Both the position numbers and the translations under genes were made by a program. The notes under the pieces are model-generated. The model was not told the DNA's origin. It searched no databases and was given only the letters and a program-made list of their open reading frames with translations. DNA of 64,000 bases from assembly GCF_913776015.1 (NCBI RefSeq), contig NZ_CAJYMD010000028.1, forward strand, positions 1-64,000, given 5' to 3'. The stretch's first letter is position 1, and each line of letters opens with the position of its first letter. This DNA comes from an uncultured Oxalicibacterium sp. Lineage in GTDB: Bacteria; Pseudomonadota; Gammaproteobacteria; Burkholderiales; Burkholderiaceae_D. Shown here piece after piece: positions 1-8,514 of this stretch.

Positions 1-874
1 TCTCTGCCATCTGCGCCATGGCTGCCTGCTCGCCCGCCAGCACGGCAAGGTTACGGCCATTGAAATCCGTACCTTTCATCATGCCCAACGCCGGACGGAT
101 GACGATATCGGCATTCTTCAATTCATACTGATTGATCGTTTGCCCCATGATGGTGAAGGTCTGCAAGACAACATCAACGGAACTCGATGCAAGCTGCCCT
201 TCCGGCTGGCTCGAAATATTGACGGCGATTACGAAATCCGCCCCCATCTCGCGCGCAAAACTGACGGGCACAGGTGCCACCAAACCGCCATCGACGTAAT
301 AACGGTTACCGATCTTCACCGGCTGGAAGACCCCGGGCACAGCCGAAGATGCACGCACGGCCAAGCCTGTATTGCCACGACGAAACAGAATCGGCGCACC
401 ACTGTTGAGATCAGTCGCCACAGCAGCGAACGGCATCTTCAGATTTTCGATCGGTACATTGTTGATGGCCTTGTTGACATAGCTTTGCAGGGCATCGCCC
501 TTGAGCACACCGCTCGAACGCGCAAACAACGGCACGGCCCAATCGGAAATGGCGGCCTCATCCATCTGCAGCGCCATCTTCTGCAAGGCAAAGCCATTAT
601 TGCCCGCCGCGTAGAGTGCACCAACGACGCTGCCTGCGCTGGTACCTACCACCATATCGGGCACGATGCCTTGTGCTTCGAGCGCCTTGATCACACCAAT
701 ATGCGCAAAACCGCGCGCAGCCCCGCCACCGAGCACCAGTGCCACCTTGACGGGAGCGGCCGACTTTGGCTGCGGCGTGGCGGTGACCGGCGCTTCCGAC
801 TTGAAGGGTGAAAGGCTGCTGCAGGCACTGAGCAGGAGCGCGGAAAGCAAAGCCGAGAATCTTGTGAATCGCAT
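1..874 (-). CDS. Patatin-like phospholipase lipoprotein (partial, C-terminus beyond window)
   Basis: Reading the minus strand from an ATG at 874 gives a lipoprotein signal peptide with lipobox LLSAC, then a patatin domain. The patatin catalytic elements are visible: oxyanion loop GGGAARG, nucleophile motif GTSAG and the DGG motif carrying the catalytic Asp. It resembles the RssA-type patatin family, which hydrolyses acyl esters of lipids. The lipobox suggests anchoring to the inner or outer membrane facing the periplasm. The frame is open to base 1, so the C-terminus is missing. No strong ribosome binding site is visible before the ATG. Substrate is unknown. Confidence 0.88.
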   Translation of the reverse strand, partial: MRFTRFSALLSALLLSACSSLSPFKSEAPVTATPQPKSAAPVKVALVLGGGAARGFAHIGVIKALEAQGIVPDMVVGTSAGSVVGALYAAGNNGFALQKMALQMDEAAISDWAVPLFARSSGVLKGDALQSYVNKAINNVPIENLKMPFAAVATDLNSGAPILFRRGNTGLAVRASSAVPGVFQPVKIGNRYYVDGGLVAPVPVSFAREMGADFVIAVNISSQPEGQLASSSVDVVLQTFTIMGQTINQYELKNADIVIRPALGMMKGTDFNGRNLAVLAGEQAAMAQMAE

Positions 875-951
875 GGAAATGTCATTTTTGGGAAAGACTG
901 AAGGGTAACGCGAAGACGCATTGCATGCAGAAACCCTTTTGGCAGAAGTGA

Positions 952-986
952 GAACCATTCCGGTTCATAAATTTTCACTCTATAAT
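952..986 (+). promoter_or_regulatory. Putative promoter/operator of the iron-binding protein gene
   Basis: A perfect TATAAT at 981-986 lies about 55 bases before the ATG at 1040. No good -35 box is seen at 17-base spacing. The inverted repeat GAACC-N5-GGTTC at 952-966 covers the place where a -35 or operator would be. The Fur consensus is not clearly present. Inference only. Confidence 0.35.
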
Positions 987-1039
987 TTAACGAAATTTTT
1001 ACACCTCTCTTTTCATCACATCCATCACAAGGACGCTTC

Positions 1040-2083
1040 ATGAAACATCGCTTTGCCCCTGTTCTGACAGCTCTGGCGCTGGCCCTGCCACTTCACATGG
1101 CGCATGCAGCGGAAGAAAAAGTATTAAATCTCTATTCGGCCCGCCATTACCAAACCGATGAACAGTTATATGGCGAATTCACCAAGAAAACCGGCATCAA
1201 GATCAATCGCATCGAAGCCGATGACAACGCTCTCTTCGAACGTCTGAAAAATGAAGGCAAGAACAGCCAGGCAGACGTGATTGTGATGGTCGATGCCGCA
1301 CGCATCTGGCGGGCCGAAATCGAAGGCTTTTTCCAGCCGGTGAAATCGAAGACGCTCGACAGCCGCATCCCCGCCAATCTGCGCGGCAAGGATGATGGCA
1401 AGGGTTCCGAATGGTTCGGCTTTTCCAAACGCGCGCGCGTCATCGTCTACAACAAGGGCACCGTAAAACCGGAAGATGTTGCCACCTATGAATCGCTGGC
1501 CGATCCGAAAAACAAGGGCAAGGTCTGCACACGCTCCGGCTCCCATCCCTACAATCTGTCGCTGATCGGCTCCATGATCGAGCGTAATGGCCAGCAGGCA
1601 ACCGAAGAATGGGCCAAGGGCATGGTCGCCAATTTCGCGCGTCCGCCACGCGGGGGCGACACCGACCAGATCAAGGGTGTGGCATCCGGTGAATGTGGCG
1701 TGGCGATTGCCAACTCGTATTACTACGCACGTCTGCTGCGCTCGACCAAACCGGAAGATGTCGCAATGATGAAGAACGTCGGCTTCATTTGGCCTAATGC
1801 GAAGACCAGCGGTACGCACTTCAACATCGCCGGTGGCGGCGTGGCCAAACATGCACCGCATCGTGAAAACGCTGTCAAATTCCTCGAATATCTGGCAAGC
1901 GATGACGCACAACGCTATTTCGCCGACGGCAACAACGAATGGCCTGTCGTGACCAGCGTGAAGGTCAAGAATGAAGCGCTCGAAGGACTGGGCAGCTACA
2001 AGATCGAAAACGTACCTGTGTCTTTGATCGGCAAAAACCAGATCGCGGCGCAACGTATTCTGGATCGCGTGGGCTACAAGTAA
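1040..2083 (+). CDS. Periplasmic Fe(3+)-binding protein of an ABC transporter (FbpA/FutA type)
   Basis: The 347-residue product starts with a clear Sec signal peptide (about residues 1-23, ending AHAAEE). The mature protein follows the FbpA/FutA/AfuA class of extracellular solute-binding proteins: an early LNLYSARHYQTD segment, a two-lobe fold, and late YY residues (ANSYYYARL) typical of the tyrosine iron ligands. Role: binding ferric iron in the periplasm and handing it to a permease. The permease and ATPase genes are not next to it; downstream is a terminator and then the convergent egtB. Exact ligand (iron rather than another metal or chelate) is inferred from family. Confidence 0.88.
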   Translation: MKHRFAPVLTALALALPLHMAHAAEEKVLNLYSARHYQTDEQLYGEFTKKTGIKINRIEADDNALFERLKNEGKNSQADVIVMVDAARIWRAEIEGFFQPVKSKTLDSRIPANLRGKDDGKGSEWFGFSKRARVIVYNKGTVKPEDVATYESLADPKNKGKVCTRSGSHPYNLSLIGSMIERNGQQATEEWAKGMVANFARPPRGGDTDQIKGVASGECGVAIANSYYYARLLRSTKPEDVAMMKNVGFIWPNAKTSGTHFNIAGGGVAKHAPHRENAVKFLEYLASDDAQRYFADGNNEWPVVTSVKVKNEALEGLGSYKIENVPVSLIGKNQIAAQRILDRVGYK

Positions 2084-2100
2084 CAGACGGTTGTCCAACG

Positions 2101-2127
2101 AAAAAGCCGGCAGATGCCGGCTTTTTT
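2101..2127. terminator. Bidirectional rho-independent terminator
   Basis: AAAAAGCCGGC, loop AGAT, GCCGGCTTTTTT. It sits between the convergent iron-binding protein gene and egtB, and has a T-run on both strands. Confidence 0.9.
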
Positions 2128-2148
2128 ATTTAGCGCCCTTGCTGCATT

Positions 2149-3414
2149 TCACAGCGCATTACCATCGCGCGCCAGCCGAATGCCGGTGAATTGCCAACGT
2201 GCCGAAGTCGGAAAGAAATTGCGGTAGCTGATACGGCTGTGTCCAGGTGGCGTAACGCAGGATGAACCGCGCAATACATATTGGTTCGCCATGAACTTAC
2301 CGTTGTACTCGCCCAATGCACCGGCAGCCACCTGAAAGCCCGGATATGGCGAATAACTGCTCGATGTCCACTGCCAGCAGACGCCAAACAATTGCGTGAG
2401 CACGGATTCGTCCGACTGCAGGGCTTGCGTGGCAGCATGCTCCCATTCGGCCTCGGTCGGCAAGCGTGCGCCGGCCCAGCGCGCATAGGCATCTGCCTCG
2501 AAGTAGGAAAGCTGGGTAGCGGCGGCATGCGGGTCCAGTCTTTGCAGGCCGTTCAAACCGAAACCCTGCCACGCCTGATGGCTTTCAGCATCTTGGCGCA
2601 GTTGCCAGTACAGGGGATGCTGCAATCCTTCACGACAAACCCAATCCCAGCCTTCCGACAACCACAGTGCCGCAGTGCGATAACCGCCATCCTCGATGAA
2701 AGCCAGATACTCGGCATTCGTCACAAGGCGCGAAGCCAGTCCATAAGCTTCGACATATTGGCGGTGGCGCGGCAATTCATTGTCAAAACAAAAGCCATCC
2801 TGTGCGCCGATATGCACGACACCGGCGTCGAAGGCTTGCCATTGCAGCGGCAGCGGAATCGCCTTGTGCGGCGGACTATCGTCATAAGCAGGCTTGAGCG
2901 GATTGCAGGAAAACAGATACAAGACATCCGTCATCATCAGTTCCTGATGTTGCTGCTCATGCTGCAAACCCAATTCCAGCAGTGTCATCAGGCGACTATC
3001 GCGACCGGATAACAAATGCGCACCATCGTCGCGTGCCAGCAAACGGCGCATGCGTGCATCCACATCACGCCGATAGGCACGCACTTCATTCAGAGAGGGT
3101 CGGGTCAGCAGGCCGCGTTGCGGTCGCGCATGGCGATCGCCGACATCGTTGTAATACGAGTTGAAGAGCATGCGAAAAGCCGGGTGAAACGGACGAAAAT
3201 CCGACTCGAAACGTTCGAGGATAAAGGTTTCGAAAAACCAGGTGGTATGGGCAAGGTGCCACTTGATCGGACTGGCATCGGGCATTGATTGGGCACCGCA
3301 ATCTTCATCGGAAAGCGGAGATGCCAGCGACACGCTGTGATCGCGCACCGCTTGGTATCGTACCGGCAGCAATTCGGGATCGATCAAGCGGAAAGCGTCA
3401 GTCTTGGCGTTCAT
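2149..3414 (-). CDS. egtB: Ergothioneine biosynthesis protein EgtB (iron-dependent sulfoxide synthase)
   Basis: Product of 421 residues. The N-terminal DinB-like domain carries the iron-ligand motif HX3HXE (H152, H156, E158 in HEQQHQE) plus an upstream His cluster (KWHLAHTTW, residues 51-59). The C-terminal half is a formylglycine-generating-enzyme-like (C-type lectin) domain ending with a RGSS motif region and ISYRNFF. EgtB joins a thiol donor to trimethylhistidine (hercynine) with O2. I chose the ATG at 3414 because GGAG lies just upstream and it matches usual family length; an upstream in-frame start would overlap egtD. It is the second gene of an egtD-egtB operon. Confidence 0.93.
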   Translation of the reverse strand: MNAKTDAFRLIDPELLPVRYQAVRDHSVSLASPLSDEDCGAQSMPDASPIKWHLAHTTWFFETFILERFESDFRPFHPAFRMLFNSYYNDVGDRHARPQRGLLTRPSLNEVRAYRRDVDARMRRLLARDDGAHLLSGRDSRLMTLLELGLQHEQQHQELMMTDVLYLFSCNPLKPAYDDSPPHKAIPLPLQWQAFDAGVVHIGAQDGFCFDNELPRHRQYVEAYGLASRLVTNAEYLAFIEDGGYRTAALWLSEGWDWVCREGLQHPLYWQLRQDAESHQAWQGFGLNGLQRLDPHAAATQLSYFEADAYARWAGARLPTEAEWEHAATQALQSDESVLTQLFGVCWQWTSSSYSPYPGFQVAAGALGEYNGKFMANQYVLRGSSCVTPPGHSRISYRNFFPTSARWQFTGIRLARDGNAL

Positions 3415-3470
3415 GCATGCTCCGAAAAATCGTTGGTGTCTTTGCGCAAGCCACGAATGTGATGTCCTCA

Positions 3471-4553
3471 TCACAAATATCGATCCGGCGTTACCGCACG
3501 TGCATGGCAAACCAGAAACCAGTCGCGCGGATCGGTCCAGACCGTGACATCGCGGAACCCGGCTTGCGTCAGTAAATTCACGAATCCCTGACGGCTGTAC
3601 TTGTAGCTGTTTTCCGTGTGAATGCGCTCACCCGCTTCAAAGCGCCGTAAACCATTTCCCGGCCAACGCACCGTCTGCGCAGTGCGGGCTTCCAGATGCA
3701 TTTCGATACGGCTCTTTTCCGCATTGAAGAAGCCGCGATGCTGCCAGCCACGCAAATCGAAATCCGCCGACAGCAGACGGTTCAAGTGCTGCAACAAATT
3801 CAGGTTGAACGATGCCGTCACGCCGAGCGCGTCGTCATAGGCAGCATCGAGCAGCGCCGCATCCTTGATCAGATCGACGCTGATCAACAAGCTCCCATCG
3901 GCCTTGCCATTGTCTAGGCAAGCGGCATGAATTCGGCGCAGAAAGGCAAGTGCTTCGTCCGGCGCGAAGTTGCCGATCGACGATCCCGGATAGAAAAACA
4001 GGCGCTGCTGTCGCTGCACGGCTTCCGGCAGAACCAGGCTACGCGAAAAATCCATGCCGATACCCGTCATCTGCACATGGGGAAACTGGTACTGCAAGCG
4101 TCGTACTGCATCGCGCAGGAAGGCAACCGAGATATCAATAGGGACATATTGCGTCGGTTGCAATGCGGGAATCAGTTTTGCCGCCTTGGCACAGTTACCG
4201 GCACCGAGGTCGATCAGCGTGCTGCCCGTACCTGCGATCTCGGCGATATGCCCTGCATAGCGTTGAAAGATTTCTGCCTCGGTGCGCGTCGGATAGTATT
4301 CGGGCAACTCGCAAATGGCTTCGAACAGCTTGGAGCCTAAGGCATCGTAGAGATACTTGGGCGAGGTGTGGGCGGCTTCCGCCATCAGGCCGGCCAGCAA
4401 TTCGGCGCGAACCAGATCTCGATCTTGTTCAGAATCCAGTTCGGCAAGCTGGATGAACTGGCTTGCGCCACGTTCCTGCTGCCAATCTTGTCGCAGCAAG
4501 GGCTTGCTGGTATTACGCCGGTGTTGCGTGGCAAATTCTGTTGCAGCATGCAT
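3471..4553 (-). CDS. egtD: L-histidine N-alpha-methyltransferase EgtD
   Basis: Product of 360 residues from the ATG at 4553, preceded by GGGAG at ideal spacing; longer in-frame starts exist but lack this. The Rossmann SAM site reads LIDLGAGNCAKA, followed by the family blocks YVPIDIS and FFYPGSSIGNF, and SYKYS near the C-terminus. EgtD trimethylates histidine to hercynine, the substrate of EgtB. The gene is 56 bases upstream of egtB and clearly cotranscribed. No egtA, egtC or egtE is adjacent. Confidence 0.94.
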   Translation of the reverse strand: MHAATEFATQHRRNTSKPLLRQDWQQERGASQFIQLAELDSEQDRDLVRAELLAGLMAEAAHTSPKYLYDALGSKLFEAICELPEYYPTRTEAEIFQRYAGHIAEIAGTGSTLIDLGAGNCAKAAKLIPALQPTQYVPIDISVAFLRDAVRRLQYQFPHVQMTGIGMDFSRSLVLPEAVQRQQRLFFYPGSSIGNFAPDEALAFLRRIHAACLDNGKADGSLLISVDLIKDAALLDAAYDDALGVTASFNLNLLQHLNRLLSADFDLRGWQHRGFFNAEKSRIEMHLEARTAQTVRWPGNGLRRFEAGERIHTENSYKYSRQGFVNLLTQAGFRDVTVWTDPRDWFLVCHARAVTPDRYL

Positions 4554-4726
4554 ACTGGCTCTCCCGTAAGTTGCCATCGCGCCAACGTTACCTCTGGCAA
4601 ACGATGTGTCAGACTGCAAATCGTCTGGAGTGCTACTCTATGCCCTTTGCCGAACTGGCCGATGTGCGAAAGCGCACCGATCATCGGTGACCATCACGCC
4701 CCGACTGACCATAATCTGCAGCATTC

Positions 4727-6514
4727 ATGACTCCCCGTCCTTCCCGAGAGCAAACCAAAGGCAGCATCGTGCTGCTACGCGGACTGGCACGCTTTCTGTT
4801 GCCGTATAGAAAACAGATCCTTCTCGCCGCGATCGCATTGGTCGTGGCAGCCGGCGCCACACTGGCCATTCCCTATGCTTTCCGCCAAATGATCGATCTG
4901 GGCTTTGGTGCCAATGGCATTCAGAACACCACGCATATCAACACCTATTTTCTTGCCCTGTTTGGCGTTGCCTGCGTACTCGCCATCGCCACGGCGGCAC
5001 GCTTCTACACGGTATCGTGGTTAGGCGAACGGGTGACAGCCGACGTACGCAGCGCGGTGTATGCCCATGTCGTCACGCAAAGCCCCGAATTTTTCGAAAC
5101 GACAAAAAGCGGCGAAGTACTGTCACGCCTGACCACCGACACGACGCTGATCCAGACGCTGATCGGCACCAGCATTTCCATGGCCTTGCGCAACATACTG
5201 CTGTTTGCAGGCGGACTGGTGATGCTGTTCGTCACCAGCGTAAAGCTGTCTTCGATCATCATCGTGCTGCTGGCAGCTGTCGTACTGCCGATCGTGCTGT
5301 TCGGTCGCCGGGTACGATCGCTGTCGCGCGACTCGCAGGACCGCGTGGCCGACTCATCTGCGCTGGCGGGTGAGATTCTGAATGCGATGCCCACCGTGCA
5401 AGCCTATACGCATGAAGGCATCGAATCGCGGCGCTTCGGCCAGTCCGTCGAGCAGGCTTTCGACACTGCGGTACGTCGCGTACGTGCGCGCTCGCTGCTG
5501 ACCATGATCGCCATCCTGCTGATATTCGGCGCGATTGTGTTCGTGCTCTGGCTGGGCGCGCACGCCGTCATCAACGGCAGCATGAGCGCTGGCCAGTTGG
5601 GGCAGTTCATCTTGTATTCGGCGATTGTCGCCGGCGCGGTCGGCGCCCTGTCCGAGGTGATGGGCGACGCGCAACGTGCCGCAGGTGCGACCGAACGCTT
5701 GCTCGAACTGCTGTCGGTGCAATCGCCGATTGCCTCGCCAGCCTTGCCGCTGGCCTTGCCGCCGCGCCGTGCCAATGGCGCCTCGCTAACGCTGGAAGGT
5801 GTGACCTTTCACTATCCTTCCCGCCCTAACCAACCGGCACTGTCGCACATCTCGGTCGCCATCGATGCAGGCGAAACCGTCGCCGTCGTCGGCCCTTCCG
5901 GTGCGGGGAAAAGTTCGTTATTCCAATTGCTGCTGCGCTTTTACGATCCGCAGGAAGGCACGATCGAGCTTGATGGCATCGACATCCGCCAGCTCGATCT
6001 GCATGTCCTGCGCGACACGATTGGCATCGTGCCGCAAGATACGGTGATCTTTTCCGCCGATGCAATGGAAAACATCCGGTACGGCCGCCCGGATGCCAGC
6101 GATGCCGATGTCATCGCCGCTGCCAAAATGGCAGCAGCCCATGAATTCATCGAACGCTTGCCCGAAGGCTACCGATCCTTCCTCGGCGAACGCGGTGTGC
6201 GCCTGTCCGGCGGACAGCGTCAGCGCATTGCGATTGCGCGCGCCCTGCTGAAAAATCCACCACTACTGTTGCTCGATGAAGCAACCAGTGCGCTCGATGC
6301 CGAATCCGAGCGTTTGGTACAAGGCGCACTGGAAGCCGCGATGGCGGGGCGTACCACGCTGGTCATCGCGCATCGTCTCGCTACCGTGCAGAAGGCGGAC
6401 CGCATCATCGTCATGGAACATGGCCGCGTTGTCGAAAGCGGCACGCATGCGTCGCTGGTCGCGGCCGGTGGCCTGTATGCCGGACTGGCCGCCTTGCAGT
6501 TTGCGCAGACCTGA
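4727..6514 (+). CDS. ABC exporter, fused permease and ATPase (ABCB/MsbA-like)
   Basis: A 595-residue half-transporter. The N-terminal part has six membrane segments (about residues 20-300). The ATPase domain shows Walker A GPSGAGKSS at 389-397, signature LSGGQ at 493-497, Walker B LLLLDE at 513-518 and the H-loop IAHRL. It should work as a homodimer exporting a lipid, peptide or drug; family sequence alone does not tell which. The start ATG at 4727 follows a short gap after the divergent egtD. There is no adjacent membrane-fusion or outer-membrane partner. It ends about 180 bases before thyA. Confidence 0.9.
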   Translation: MTPRPSREQTKGSIVLLRGLARFLLPYRKQILLAAIALVVAAGATLAIPYAFRQMIDLGFGANGIQNTTHINTYFLALFGVACVLAIATAARFYTVSWLGERVTADVRSAVYAHVVTQSPEFFETTKSGEVLSRLTTDTTLIQTLIGTSISMALRNILLFAGGLVMLFVTSVKLSSIIIVLLAAVVLPIVLFGRRVRSLSRDSQDRVADSSALAGEILNAMPTVQAYTHEGIESRRFGQSVEQAFDTAVRRVRARSLLTMIAILLIFGAIVFVLWLGAHAVINGSMSAGQLGQFILYSAIVAGAVGALSEVMGDAQRAAGATERLLELLSVQSPIASPALPLALPPRRANGASLTLEGVTFHYPSRPNQPALSHISVAIDAGETVAVVGPSGAGKSSLFQLLLRFYDPQEGTIELDGIDIRQLDLHVLRDTIGIVPQDTVIFSADAMENIRYGRPDASDADVIAAAKMAAAHEFIERLPEGYRSFLGERGVRLSGGQRQRIAIARALLKNPPLLLLDEATSALDAESERLVQGALEAAMAGRTTLVIAHRLATVQKADRIIVMEHGRVVESGTHASLVAAGGLYAGLAALQFAQT

Positions 6515-6691
6515 TTGCCAGAACAATCCGCCGCGCATGGATCGCTTGCGGATTTTGGCTATTGCCCCAAAAAGCACGCTGCCGGAGCAGGCAAAACGCA
6601 ACAAGAAGCCCGCCCCGGACGAGTCAGGCTTTGACGTAAAATACCGGCTTTCGCGGCCTGCCCGCTTACCACTGATTCCACGGACCCACGC

Positions 6692-7666
6692 ATGAAACAG
6701 TATCTTGACCTGGTACGCACGATTCTCGATACCGGCACCTGGCAGGAAAATCGCACCGGCGTCCGTACCATCAGCATTCCCGGCGCGATGATGCGTTTCG
6801 ATCTGCAGAAGGATGGCTTTCCGGCCGTCACTACCAAACGTCTGGCGTTTCGCTCGGTCGTCGGCGAACTCGTCGGCTTTCTGCGCGCCTCGCGCAGCGC
6901 GGCAGATTTTCGCGAACTCGGCTGCAAGGTCTGGGACCAGAATGCCAACGAGAATGCCGACTGGCTGGCCAATCCTTACCGCATGGGCGAAGACGATCTC
7001 GGTGCCGTGTATGGCGTGCAGTGGCGTCAATGGCCGGCCTACAAACTGCTCGAATCGGACCGCAAGACGCAGATTCAGGATGCGCAGGAACGCGGCTATC
7101 GCGTAGTCGGCGTGGTGCGCGATCAGGGAACCGACAAGGTCTTGCTTTACAAGGCGATCGATCAGTTGCGCGAATGCTTGGATACCATCGTCAAGAATCC
7201 GGGTAGCCGCCGCATCCTGTTCCACGGCTGGAATTGCGCCGAACTCGATGCCATCGCCCTGCCCGCCTGTCATCTGCTCTATCAGTTCCTGCCGAATGCC
7301 GTCACCAAGGAAATTTCGCTGTGCCTGTATATCCGCAGTAACGACATCGGCCTCGGTGCGCCCTTCAATCTGGCTGAAGCCGCCACCTTGCTGCATCTGG
7401 TCGGACGTCTGACGGGCTACACGCCACGCTGGTTTACCTATTTCATCGGCGATGCCCACATTTATGAAAACCACCTGGACATGCTGAAGGAACAGTTGCA
7501 GCGCGAACCGTTTTCGTCACCCAAACTGGTCATTTCCGACCGCGTGCCCGACTATGCCGTTACCGGCAAGTACGAACCGGAATGGCTGGAAAAGATCGAG
7601 CCGATCGATTTTTCACTCGAAGATTACCAACACCATGCGCCGCTGACGGCACCGATGGCCGTTTGA
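6692..7666 (+). CDS. thyA: Thymidylate synthase
   Basis: Converts dUMP to dTMP using methylene-tetrahydrofolate. The 324-residue product has the N-terminal RTGVRT dUMP loop, the catalytic Cys193 in PACHLLYQF, and the conserved block [10 protein letters not shown] followed by GDAHIYENH. The protein is longer than the 264-residue E. coli enzyme because of an insertion around residues 100-180, a size close to the Lactobacillus type. Its partner folA lies about 130 bases downstream, in the usual thyA-folA pairing that regenerates tetrahydrofolate. Confidence 0.95.
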   Translation: MKQYLDLVRTILDTGTWQENRTGVRTISIPGAMMRFDLQKDGFPAVTTKRLAFRSVVGELVGFLRASRSAADFRELGCKVWDQNANENADWLANPYRMGEDDLGAVYGVQWRQWPAYKLLESDRKTQIQDAQERGYRVVGVVRDQGTDKVLLYKAIDQLRECLDTIVKNPGSRRILFHGWNCAELDAIALPACHLLYQFLPNAVTKEISLCLYIRSNDIGLGAPFNLAEAATLLHLVGRLTGYTPRWFTYFIGDAHIYENHLDMLKEQLQREPFSSPKLVISDRVPDYAVTGKYEPEWLEKIEPIDFSLEDYQHHAPLTAPMAV

Positions 7667-7673
7667 GACGATT

Positions 7674-7780
7674 GGATCAATACAGCCGATTTGTAGCGCT
7701 TCTACCGTGGCTATTTGTACGGTCGCTTCACAAGACTGATTTATATCGCTGACTCACACGACTGATTGATACAGTCGATA
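7674..7780. repeat. Imperfect direct repeats between thyA and folA
   Basis: The pattern GAT(T/C)(G/A)ATACAG(T/C)CGAT occurs near 7674-7690 and again near 7764-7779, with a related GACTGATTTATATCGCTGA in between. No terminator is visible here. It may be decayed sequence or a leader of folA; no function is proposed. Confidence 0.4.
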
Positions 7781-7795
7781 CGATTGCAGGAAACC

Positions 7796-8305
7796 ATGTC
7801 CGCACACCTGACTCTGGTCGTTGCCATCGATGCCAAGAACGGCATCGGCATCGACAACCAACTGCCCTGGCATCTGCCAGAAGACCTTGCACACTTCAAG
7901 CGCACTACGTCAGGCCATCCGATCATCATGGGCCGCAAGACCTTTGATTCGATCGGCCGCCCGCTGCCGAATCGTCGCAATATCGTCATTACGCGTAATA
8001 CGGCATGGCAGCATGAGGGCGTGGAAGCTGTCACCTCGATCGCCGCCGCCAAGGCGCTGGTTGGCGATGCTGCTGCCTTCATCATCGGCGGTGGGCAAAT
8101 CTTTGCCGACACGCTGGCCGAAGCCGACCGCCTGATCGTCACGCATATCGACAAGGTGTTCGACTGCGACGCCTTCTTTCCGGCCATCGATCACGCGATC
8201 TGGCAGGAAACCGCGCGAGAAACGCATCATTCGGATGCCAGCGGCTTCGATTACGCTTACGTCACTTACGAACGTCGCCCTGCGGTCGCCGGCGAAGTTG
8301 TCTGA
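7796..8305 (+). CDS. folA: Dihydrofolate reductase
   Basis: 169 residues from the ATG at 7796, which follows AGGAAACC; ten extra upstream residues are possible but lack a good ribosome binding site. Family motifs: VVAIDAKNGIGIDNQLPWHLPED (split across residues 7-29), IIMGRKTFDSIG, FIIGGGQIF. NADPH-dependent reduction of dihydrofolate produced by ThyA just upstream. The intergenic stretch before it carries imperfect direct repeats (see separate entry). Confidence 0.95.
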   Translation: MSAHLTLVVAIDAKNGIGIDNQLPWHLPEDLAHFKRTTSGHPIIMGRKTFDSIGRPLPNRRNIVITRNTAWQHEGVEAVTSIAAAKALVGDAAAFIIGGGQIFADTLAEADRLIVTHIDKVFDCDAFFPAIDHAIWQETARETHHSDASGFDYAYVTYERRPAVAGEVV

Positions 8306-8514
8306 GCGAAATCGCCGTCCACGTCATCGCATCGTCACAATATCGCCGCACAGTGTGGGACTTCCAACAAAGTCCGGCCATTTTCTCCCGGCCGGACGCC
8401 ATATCTGCGAAAATTCGCTTTTTTTCATCGGCGCGAAATGAACCTGCGCCTGTTGCGTCTTTTTTACCGTAGCCGTTCTTACTGCTTTTTGCCATTCGTC
8501 TTGCTGGAGACTTC

